Below, piece after piece: positions 1 through 8,259 of a stretch of 15,279 nucleotides of DNA. A model generated the notes under the pieces. That model was not told where the DNA came from. It saw only the letters and a program-made list of their open reading frames with translations, and ran no database searches. Within the stretch, counting starts at the first letter, position 1; each line of letters opens with the position of its first letter. A program made the position numbers and the translations under genes. Source of the DNA: Nephromyces sp. MM_2019 (lineage: Eukaryota; Apicomplexa; Aconoidasida; Nephromycida); NCBI GenBank assembly GCA_015657535.1, contig JADHZB010000900.1, positions 1 through 15,279 on the forward strand, written 5' to 3'.

Positions 1-27
1 ATATATATATATATATATATATATATA
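1..27. repeat. (AT)n microsatellite at left edge
   Basis: Uninterrupted alternating AT from the first base of the window. It is followed at 28-81 by a C-rich, G-poor leader that runs up to the PDXK start codon. The right end of the window is also an (AT)n run, so the array may continue outside. Confidence 0.95.
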
Positions 28-81
28 CCTCCCCCTACACTCACCACCCTCTCCCAACACACGCACACCTCTACACACACA

Positions 82-2123
82 ATGTGTAGTGAAAAATATG
101 TACTGTCTGTACAGTCTCATGTAGCTAGAGATTATGTGGGTAATAAGGCCGCCGTGTTTCCCCTGCAACGCCTCGGCATTCCCGTCGATTTTGTAAACTC
201 CGTCGAATTTTCGTCGATGTTTATTCACGACGGTCATACTATTAATGGCAAACAAGTTGATATATTATTAGGGGGATTATTAAAGGCTACACACAACCCT
301 AGAGGTGTGTGTATGTGTGTGTGTATGTGTGTGTATATGTGTGTGTATATGTGTATGTATATGTGTGTGTATATATGTATGTACATGTGTGTGTGTATGT
401 GTATGTATATGTGTATGTGTGTGTGTGTATGTATGTGTATGTATATGTGTATGTATGTGCGTATGTATGTATGTATGCGCGTATGTGTGTATGTGTGTGT
501 TTATGTATGTATATGTGTGTGAATATATGTGTTATGTGTATATATGTGTTATTTGTATGTGTATGTTTATTTATGTTTAGATGTATGACATGTGTATGTC
601 TACATGTATGTTCATTTATGTGTAAACTTGTGTGTGTTTGATATGCTTGTTTATATATGTATATAGTAATGAGTATACATTGAATTTGTAATTGGGGTGG
701 TAAAAATCTAATATATGTATAGTATGTATCTAAGGTATACATACACCAAAATATATATATATATATAAATATTTATCTATATAACTCCCCCAATATATTA
801 TACACATAATACTCCCCTACACACACACACACACATAGGTGGTGGATATCCAGGGAGTAAATATAGTGATTTAGCATCAATTTGTGGGCTACCTACATCA
901 GAGTGCACACTTGAGAAAGCAGCAAAACATATAGGATCACCTTATACACACATTTTGAGTGGGTATATTGGAAATGTAGATTTTTTAAAGGTGTTAACTT
1001 CATTTATACGTGGTTTAAAACAACATCACACACACACACATTCACCCTTATTTTGGTTGTGTGACCCTGTTTTAGGTGATAATGGTGTATTTTATGTAGG
1101 ACAAGAAATGGTTGATTGTTATGTAAAAGAAAGCTTACCTATAGCTGATTTGATTACACCCAATCAATTTGAGGCTGAAGTTATTTCTGGTGTTACACAT
1201 TTGGGTTGTTTTAATGATGTAATTAAGTGTTGTGAAAATATACATCAAATTGGGCCTACACACATTGTTATTACATCCACCCAATTAGACCATGATCATG
1301 ATCATCTCTATCTATTTGGCTCAACTAAAACGTCTAGTAAGCCACACATTTTTTATATCAAATTCCCCAGAAAACAAATTTATTTTGGGGGGACGGGTGA
1401 TGTTATGGCCTCTCTATTAATTGCACACATCCATGAAGGACTTCAAATTGCTTGTGAGAAAACCCTTACTATTGTACAGGTATTGTGTGGGGGTGTGTGT
1501 GTGTGTTGTGGGTGTGTGTGTGTGTTGTGGGGGTGTTGTGGTGTGTGTGTGTGTTGTGGTGTGTGTGTGTGTTGTGGGGGTGTAGGAGTGTGTGTTGTGG
1601 GGGTGTAGGAGTGTGTGTTGTGGGGGTGTGGGGGTGTTGTGGTGTGTGTGTGTGCTGTGGGAGTGTAGGAGTATGTGTTGTGGAGGTGTGTCTGTATGTG
1701 ATCTTTATTATATCATAATTTATTATGCACACACATTGTTTTACCTTATATTCTTGTTTATATTATACAAAAAGGTATAATTATCTTAGAAATATGTTAT
1801 TTTTACACACACATACCTCATATTAGATCTATATTATATCTTGGAATTAATTTATTTATACACACACATTTGAATTAAGCTATTCATATAAACACACACA
1901 TATGGATTAAGTTATTTATATAAACACACACATATGGATTAAGTTATTTATATACACACACATTTAAATCTAGTAATAAATTACACACATTATCTAACAG
2001 GACCTCATAACATACTCTTTGAATAAACCAGTCAAACCAATGTCGGTTGATATTATTGGTGGACAAGAATTTTTTACTCAAACAAATTCAAGATTTGAAG
2101 GCCAAAGTTTAACTCAATCTTAA
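82..2123 (+). CDS. PDXK: Pyridoxal kinase, 3 exons, 328 aa
   Basis: Cytosolic ATP-dependent kinase of the ribokinase superfamily that phosphorylates pyridoxal, pyridoxine and pyridoxamine in vitamin B6 salvage. Exons are 82-304, 839-1479 and 2001-2123 (TAA); the phases join correctly (a split Gly codon, then phase 0). Visible family motifs are SVQSHV at residues 9-14, YVGNKAA at 18-24, VNSVEFS at 38-44, CDPVLGD at 149-155, TPNQFEAE at 181-188, and the anion-hole/catalytic GGTGD at 258-262 with Asp262 as the expected base. The ATG gives an N-terminus of the same length as animal PDXK (MCSEKYVLS against MEEECRVLS). Length is close to human (about 312 aa). Oddities: the usual FSNHTGY substrate-loop motif is not recognisable after VNSVEFS, about 30 extra residues follow near the first splice junction, and HHTHTH at 137-142 is encoded by a CA microsatellite. 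The stop is tail-to-tail with CFAP298, 789 bp away. Confidence 0.93.
305..838 (+). repeat. PDXK intron 1: (GT)/(TATG) tract at donor, (CA)n at acceptor
   Basis: The intron is 534 bp. It starts inside a GT run (GTGTGTGTATG) and stays TG/TATG-rich to about 690, then has (TA)n at about 751-767. It ends with an uninterrupted CA run at about 819-834 that touches the acceptor CATAG (837-838). Long open frames of Cys-Val-Cys-Met across it are repeat artefacts. Confidence 0.85.
1480..1699 (+). repeat. G-rich TG minisatellite in PDXK intron 2
   Basis: The array starts at the splice donor of intron 2 (1480-2000). It is built from TG runs punctuated by G-runs; GGGGG occurs at 1489, 1529, 1576, 1599, 1622 and 1630. 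The clearest units are 23 bp apart (1576, 1599, 1622). The G-rich strand is the sense strand, so the transcript would carry the G-runs. Confidence 0.85.
1857..1952 (+). repeat. 32-bp tandem repeat, two perfect copies
   Basis: Copies at 1889-1920 and 1921-1952 are identical and carry a CA run followed by TATGGATTAAGTTATTTATA. A degenerate copy precedes them at about 1857-1888. The array lies in the 3' part of PDXK intron 2, making the acceptor-side end CA-rich; it stops about 50 bp before the acceptor at 1999-2000. Confidence 0.85.
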
Positions 2124-2130
2124 CTTACAC

Positions 2131-2220
2131 ACACACATATACACACATTATTTGATGTGCACACACACATACACACATTATTTGATGTGCACACACAGAT
2201 ACACACATTATTTGATGTAC
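2131..2220 (+). repeat. 30-bp tandem repeat x3 just after the PDXK stop
   Basis: Three consecutive 30-bp units (2131, 2161, 2191) share ACACACATTATTTGATGT and differ at only a few bases. The array begins 7 bp after the stop codon, so it would lie in the PDXK 3' UTR. An AATAAA at 2354-2359 is a possible poly(A) signal. Confidence 0.85.
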
Positions 2221-2429
2221 ACACACACATATTATATAAGATTCAAACATAAAAATATTATATGAGATTCACACACAGACATAGACACACACACACACAG
2301 ACTAACCGTACTATTTACTATGATTACAATGAAGCTCTATGTGTATAAAATATAATAAAACTAATTTATATATTCACTTGCCTCACTTATAAATTTTTTT
2401 TTATAATTATTAGTTTTATAGCAATTTTA

Positions 2430-2556
2430 CATACACATACACACACGTAAATACACACACACAAACATACACACACAAACATACACACACACGTACATAC
2501 ACACACAAACACACATACACACACGTACATACACACACGTACATACACACACACAT
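2430..2556. repeat. (CA)n / ACACGTACAT array
   Basis: Interrupted CA microsatellite with recurrent CACGTACATA and CACAAACATA variants. It lies in the spacer between the convergent PDXK and CFAP298 genes. I see no coding signal in it on either strand. Confidence 0.8.
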
Positions 2557-2598
2557 AATGATTCACCGAATTTTTATTAGGCAAATAACATCAGTTAA

Positions 2599-2916
2599 TT
2601 GATTTTTATAGCTACACACACATCCAGTGAGATATCACCTCAATTATATGTGTGTGTTTTATTTATGGATGTAAATTATAGTGGCTCTAATATATGGTTG
2701 AAAGTTACACACATCGATTATATTTTACACACAAACTTAGTTAATAAAAAATACATGTACATACCCAGCTCAACTCAGTCATCTTACGAAATCGCATACA
2801 CACACTATACAAAATTACATACACAACACACACTCTACACCCAAAAAATATACACACTTTATACCAAAACAAATACACATAATTATGTGTGTGTGTGTGT
2901 GTGTGTATATGTCTAA
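2599..2916 (+). other. Unexplained open frame overlapping the CFAP298 stop
   Basis: The frame stays open from an acceptor-like TTTTTATAG (AG at about 2608-2609) to a TAA at 2914-2916, about 100 codons. The first half is not low complexity (SSEISPQLYVCVLFMDVNYSG and SNIWLKVTHIDYILHTN). The second half is Thr/His/Tyr-rich and ends in a GT-encoded Cys-Val run. Its stop overlaps the CFAP298 stop on the other strand. No ATG precedes the first half in frame, and I recognise no family. It could be an exon of an unplaced + strand gene, a decayed gene piece, or a frame kept open only because CA-rich DNA lacks stops. Confidence 0.2.
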
Positions 2917-5409
2917 TTCATATTTCCTTTCCAACGAATTGTACTCCCAGTATCAAATATTGATTTTTTGAGCTCATTTGGGTCTGCCCAAGGTGAGTTA
3001 AAACAATGAGGGTCATCATCCATAATAAGTAACTACACAGAAAACAACGAAAACGTATTTATTTGACGTTTTTTTAAAAAAAAATGAAGATGTAATACAA
3101 ACATTATCAATAGTTTCAACGAATTTTTTATTGAATAGATTTGTAATATATATATATACACATATATATATACACATAATGTTGATGATACACATAATTA
3201 TAACTTTACATTTACACACATAATGATACATACAAACAAATGCACACACAAATATATATGAATACATGTATACTTACATATAATGATTCATTTACACACA
3301 TATATATATAATGATACACATACATACACATATATAATTATACACACATATACATATAAATATATATATATGTATATATTTATGTATACATACTATTGAT
3401 TATACCGATGTGTGTATAATGATATACATATACTATATACCTTTTTTTCATACACTATTCAGTATGATTATAAAAATGTGTGTGTATAACCCACTCAATA
3501 TTTTTTAAAAAAACAAAATTTTAAAACATATATTATTAATTAATTACACATTTGTTTAAATATTTAATTAACATTTACCTTTTCTTCTTCTTTCTGTTTA
3601 TGATAATATGATATCATCCCCTTATATGTTTCTTGATCAATTTTGGGCTCTCTTGGTGGTGGCCCTAATTATTTTTATTATTTACACACATTGATGTTTT
3701 GAGGTGTGTGTGTGTGTATGTGTGTGTATATATATGTGTGTAGTGTATATATATATATGTTTGTAGTGTGTGTATATATATATATATGTGTGTAGTGTGT
3801 GTGTGTGTATATATATGTGTGTAGTGTGTGTGTATGTGTATATATATATGTGTGTAGTGTGTGTGTATGTGTATATATATATGTGTGTAGTGTGTGTGTA
3901 TGTGTATATATATATGTGTGTAGTGTGTGTGCGTGTATATATAAATGTGTGTAGTGTGTGTGTATGTGTATATATATATGTGTAGTGTGTGTATGTGTAA
4001 ATATATATGTGTAGTATATATATATATATATATATATACTGGATATTTATCAATATAGGGTGTATAAAGCATATGTAGATAAACTTTGAAATGTGTGAGA
4101 TATCAATAAAATGTGTGTGTAAATTAAATTAAGAATTTGAAATTACAAGAATCTCTAAAATTTTAACAAAACACATTATAAATCTCCAAATCCAACCATA
4201 CAAGCTTTACACATCCAAAATTGACACAATCTTATGAATTACACACACACACACACATATAACATACACACATATACACATACACATATATACACACACA
4301 CACACACATATATATACAAACACAAACACACATGCACACACATATAGATGATAATATATATTTATTGAGTTTACCATGATGCACACTTTGAATGTGTATA
4401 ATTAATTTTGTTTTTTCATTTACACCACAATAATGTTTTAATTGTTTTGACTCATCTAATTGATAGTTTGCCCACCAAATTTTCATATCATCTGATTTAC
4501 ACTTTTATAATTATATATTACACACATCAATTATGTGTGTGTGTGTCTAGTGTGTGTGTGTCTAGTGTGTGTGTGTCTAGTGTGTGTGTGTCTAGTGTGT
4601 GTGTGTCTAGTGTGTGTGTGTCTAGTGTGTGTGTGTCTAGTGTGTGTGTGTCTAGTGTGTGTGTGTCTAGTGATGTTGTAGGGTGTGTGTATGGTATTGT
4701 GGGTAATATATGTTGCGGGGAGTGTGTGTGATCAGGTTAGGTTAATGGGTCTAATGTATGTGTGTGTGTGTGTATTAATTAAGTGTATTTGAGATGTGTA
4801 AATAATACAAAACATGTGAATTTTTTGAAAAATAATTACAACTCTAACATTAATATTTATATATATATAACACAGTTAAAATTTACACACATATTATACG
4901 AATTTCTGAACTTGAAATTTCCTACTCTCAATAAATACTTTATATAACACGCATAGTCAATATTATTTACATACACACACAGATATATACGCACAGATAT
5001 ACACACAAACACACACACATACACATATATATATATAGATATAAATATATATACACACATCTTCAACATATTCTCCATTAATATATTGGTGTGTAAAATC
5101 GCTGGTGGGTAGGCCATTTGGGTATGAAAATTTGACTGCACATTTTAACTTTTCCAAACAATTTGTTAATATCTCCAAATTAATTGGATTCTCCTATAAT
5201 TTAATTATATATATTTGTGTGTGTGTGTATGTGTGTGTGTCTAATTAACATATATATATACATATATTTGTGTGTGTGTGACTAATTAACATATATATAT
5301 ACATATATTTGTGTGTGTGTGTATAATTAACATATATATATTTATATATTTGTGTGTGTTTCACTAATTAACCTAGACAAATATACATATACGTGCGTGT
5401 ATATGATTA

Positions 5410-5441
<32 letters not shown>

Positions 5442-5651
5442 ATATTACTAACATATACATATATGTGTAGATGTAATTTCTATATATTTTTGTTTGTAAA
5501 ATCACACATTTATTTTATTACATTTTTTAATAAAATAACTTCAACTTCTTTGGCCACATTTTTTAATAAATTACAACCCTCTGAAAATGTTGGAACTCCA
5601 CTTCGAATTTGTTTGTAATTTTTAGGATTTGAATTATCTTCACCACCTTCC

Positions 5652-5700
<49 letters not shown>

Positions 5701-6856
5701 AAAATTTAATGTGTGTGTGTATGTGTAAAATTTAATGTGTGTGTGTATGTGTAAAATTTAATGTGTGTGTGTATATGTAAAATTTGATGTTTGTGTGCAA
5801 AATTTTGATGAGTGTGCAAAGATATTTGGAAATTTATGTGTGTATGGGTGTGTAAAATTTAATGTGTGTATGTAAACACTTGATGTGTGTGTGTAAAATA
5901 TGAAAGATGTATATGTTTGTGTTTAATCAGTTGATACCTGTGTGTAAAATTTAATATCTGTGTGTATAAAATTAATATGTGTGTGATTAAAATAATAAGT
6001 GTGCATATAGTTAATATGTATGTTCCTATTATTGATTGGTGTGTAAAAAAGTGTTAATATAAAAATGAAATGTGTACAACTTGAACTAAAAGGTGTGTGT
6101 TTGGAACCAAATATATTATTCAATTATATGTTCAAATTTCAAGTGTGTATAAATAAGCTGTAAATTGAAATTTATACAATTACAACAAAAAAAACCATAA
6201 ATGTTTGAATATTATGGAAATACTTAACAAATTTAAAAACTCACTTTGATTTTTAAATTATAAGTTTATATAAATTGTTTCAAAATAGACAATGCATAGA
6301 TTAAATCAATTGAGTTTAATAAATTGAAAATATATTTACACACAAATAGATTACTTGTAATTTCATTAAATCTCCAAAACACTTTTACAAATTAATATTA
6401 TACTACAAAAATTATTTTAAAATTCATCTAACACGCACAATACATACAGACACATAATTTATATTTTGAATACACACACCTTCAGAGTACTTGTTAAATA
6501 AATTCAAATCATTTTAACTAACAACATACACACATATATATAACTTTAACTCACCACACATACACAACTTTAACTCTACCACACATACACATATATATAA
6601 CTTTAACTCACACATGCACACATTATCTTAACTTATAATATAAAAATACACACACACACGTTACTTCAATTTCAGTGCTAACTATAGGCCCATGATCGGC
6701 TAAGTCAGGCAAAGTTTTTATTAAGTAAATACAAATTAGACGTTGTGTGTGTAGATCTAAGAGTTCAGTTTTTAGATCTCCAATGTATATGGATGTGTGT
6801 GTTTCATATATAAATTCAAATAATTTATTTTGGTTTCTTATTTGCAATTTAACCAT
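2913..6856 (-). CDS. CFAP298: CFAP298 (kurly / C21orf59 / FBB18), 7 exons, 266 aa
   Basis: Cilia and flagella associated protein, known to be needed for dynein-arm assembly and ciliary motility. Exons on the minus strand: 6856-6665, 5650-5522, 5193-5059, 4921-4900 (22 nt), 4491-4375, 3664-3579 and 3032-2913 (TAG). Every phase matches, giving 801 nt. It follows human CFAP298 in order: N-terminus MVKLQIRNQ; RSGVP and a Lys/Glu-rich helix in exon 2; CAVKFSYPNGLP in exon 3 (human GAVMIVYPMGLP); IWWAN and GVNEKTKLIIHIQ in exon 5; REPKIDQETYKGMISYYHKQ in exon 6; and the C-terminal hallmark DDDPHCFNSPWADP plus IRWKG in exon 7. It is about 24 residues shorter than human, mostly lost between exons 1 and 2. 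The start is fixed by homology of the first residues. The microexon is the least certain part, although its length is what the reading frame requires. Confidence 0.93.
3786..4038. repeat. 33-bp TG/TA minisatellite plus (TA)n in CFAP298 intron 5
   Basis: Seven units recognised by TAGTGTGTGTG start at 3793, 3822, 3855, 3888, 3921, 3952 and 3983, with spacing of 29, 33, 33, 33, 31 and 31 bp. Each has a TG half and a TA half. A pure (TA)n run follows at 4015-4038. On the gene's sense strand this is CA-rich and lies on the acceptor side of the intron. Confidence 0.85.
4231..4345. repeat. (CA)n array near the donor of CFAP298 intron 5
   Basis: Interrupted CA microsatellite on the + strand, so UG-rich in the CFAP298 transcript. 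It starts about 30 nt inside the donor at 4374. It is the complement of the TG-rich acceptor-side block of the same intron. Confidence 0.85.
4536..4670. repeat. 15-bp perfect tandem repeat x9
   Basis: Nine units of TGTGTGTGTGTCTAG, with CTAG at 4547 and then every 15 bp to 4667. No variation is visible between units. It lies in CFAP298 intron 4 (4899-4492) and reads CTAGACACACACACA on the sense strand. The + strand frame through it is an artefact of the 15-bp period being divisible by three. Confidence 0.95.
5204..5373. repeat. 41-bp tandem repeat x4 in CFAP298 intron 2
   Basis: AATTAAC recurs at 5243, 5284, 5325 and 5366, exactly 41 bp apart. Each unit joins a TG run, CTAATTAAC and a TATATA run. 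It sits directly on the acceptor side of intron 2 (5521-5194). Confidence 0.85.
5663..5800. repeat. (AT)14 followed by 26-bp tandem repeat x4
   Basis: Pure AT at 5663-5690 is followed by AAAATTTAAT units at 5701, 5727, 5753 and 5779 (the last one AAAATTTGAT), exactly 26 bp apart. Degenerate copies continue to about 5990. This is the acceptor end of CFAP298 intron 1 (6664-5651) and is CA-rich on the sense strand. Confidence 0.85.
6528..6660. repeat. CA-rich repeats with AACTTTAACTC cores
   Basis: AACTTTAACTC recurs at 6542, 6566 and 6599 between CACATACAC stretches. A pure CA run at 6648-6659 lies next to the CFAP298 intron 1 donor (6664). On the sense strand this is UG-rich, the counterpart of the CA-rich acceptor end of the same intron. 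Confidence 0.7.
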
Positions 6857-7237
6857 TTTGTGTGAGTGTGTGTGTTACTTGTTCCTATATTTCTTATTTA
6901 TAATGTGTTGTTTTTTGGTATATGTATAATGGTTTATAATGTGTGTGTATTCATTATATTTATAATATGTTGTTTTTGTGACGAGTATATGTGTGTGAAC
7001 ATATATGATATTTTATTTTGTGATGTGTACTGTTTGGAATGTATATATATTTTATATAATATGTGTGTACATATAATAGTTTATTTTAATTAATTTCACC
7101 CCAAAATTGAATAATATTTCGATTATTTTGAAAAAGTTTAATAAAACTGTTTATTTTTTTTGATTTAGAAAAAAGAGTAATTTAATATCAAATTTATATT
7201 ACAAAACATTCGTTTATGTAATGCACATTTTAACCCC

Positions 7238-7440
7238 ATAATAATGTATAGTGTGTATTATCATATTGTTACACACGCATCTTTACCATAATAATATATA
7301 GTATGTATTGTCATATTATTACACACACACTTGTTAGCTATAATAATATAGTGTTTATTGTCAAAATTGTTACACACATACTTCTTATCTATAATAATAT
7401 TTATAGTGTGTATTGTCATAATATTACACACATCTTAACA
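7238..7440. repeat. About 51-bp diverged tandem repeat x4
   Basis: ATAATAAT starts at 7238, 7288, 7340 and 7391. Each copy continues with a TATAGTGTGTATTGTCATA-like core and ends in TTACACACA. The copies differ by substitutions and small indels, so this array is older or less homogenised than the perfect 15-bp array. Confidence 0.8.
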
Positions 7441-7650
7441 ATGATTACTTACAAAAAAAAATGTCCTTGGAATTTTATATAAAAAAAATGTGTGTAAATT
7501 AATGTTTTTTTTCCAAAAGATCGAATAACAAATTAATTGGATTTTGTTAACTCTTTCTATTTATAAATTCATACTTATACACACATTCAATATATATACA
7601 CTCAATCACATATTTACACCCCCACTCACATCTATACAAGCCCAAATAAG

Positions 7651-7653
<3 letters not shown>

Positions 7654-7683
<30 letters not shown>
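7654..7683. repeat. (AT)15 microsatellite
   Basis: Pure alternating AT embedded in a C-rich, G-poor stretch (7570-7720). Confidence 0.95.
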
Positions 7684-7685
<2 letters not shown>

Positions 7686-7785
7686 ACCCCCTCCCTCCCA
7701 CATACACACACAAATATATATTCTTTTAAATATTGAATATATAGAGTAGGATATCCATAGTATATTATAAACGACCCTCTATAAA

Positions 7786-8259
7786 TCAAAATGTGTGTAA
7801 CCAATTAAAGAGATGTTGGCCTAATTTTTCTAGGGCGTGTGTAGGTGTTAAATCAAAATGTGTGCAAAATTTCATAGTAATTTCAATACCTTCAATTAAT
7901 ATAGAAAGTGTGTGTGGTTTTTCAAACATACGAATAAGTGTTTTAACAAATTGTTCATTAACGTCCATTGCTTTATGATGTAAGAGTTGTTCTTTAATGT
8001 GTAAAATTGAATTTTTGATATGTGTACTACAAAATATTAACCAATCCTCTATTGTGTGTAAAGGTGTGGTTGGTTGATTTATTGTATGGAAACAATTTTT
8101 TAATAATAAATGTGTAAAAACATACACACCAAAATTATAACCACGATGTACTGTACGAATTAAATACATTGCTTGTAAATAAGGTGTCTCTGGTAGATGT
8201 GATAAATCTGTCTCAAATATATTTGTGTGAGTATCAGATTTTGATTTCATTGTTTTTAT
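7786..8259 (-). other. Helical C-terminal exon of REV1-like gene, or a separate gene
   Basis: An open frame of 157 codons begins after an AACAG acceptor (8261-8260), or at an ATG at 8250, and ends in TGA. The predicted protein has complex composition and looks all-helical (YLQAMYLIRTVHRGYNF, FVKTLIRMFEKPHTL), so it is very likely real coding sequence. As an exon it follows the exon 2 donor GTAATA (8599) in frame across a 340-bp intron. As a separate gene it would begin at ATG 8250 and make 154 aa. Its position at the end of the REV1-like gene and a Trp-to-DVNEQF spacing similar to the REV1 C-terminal domain favour the first reading, weakly. I recognise no other family. Confidence 0.6.

Larger units (their letters stand above)
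6857..7785. other. Intergenic spacer upstream of CFAP298
   Basis: This stretch lies between the CFAP298 start codon and the stop of the upstream minus-strand reading frame. It is AT-rich with TGTGTG blocks (6860-7080), a 51-bp tandem repeat (7238-7440), C-rich CA sequence (7570-7640) and a pure AT run (7654-7683). I see no conserved coding segment. The CFAP298 promoter should lie here, but I can point to no specific element. Confidence 0.6.

Noticed and set aside
299..742. Long open frames of Cys-Val-Met (+) or Thr-His-Tyr (-) over the PDXK intron 1 repeats
   Set aside because: They are translations of TG/CA and TATG microsatellites in several frames at once and lie inside an intron.
1469..1780. 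Open frames in both strands over the G-rich TG array
   Set aside because: Low-complexity products of the intron 2 minisatellite; the PDXK frame continues at 2001.
3665..4072. Two minus-strand frames of 123-135 residues rich in Tyr-Thr-His-Ile
   Set aside because: The 33-bp period is divisible by three, which keeps all frames open; the region is CFAP298 intron 5.
6095..6310. Possible extra CFAP298 exon near a GTGAGT donor (sense strand, about 6240)
   Set aside because: All three frames before the donor contain stops and none resembles the missing linker.
6866..7093. Hydrophobic + strand frame that looks like a membrane protein
   Set aside because: It is a Phe/Ile/Cys/Tyr-rich reading of TTAT and TGTG sequence with no family features, in the CFAP298 upstream spacer.
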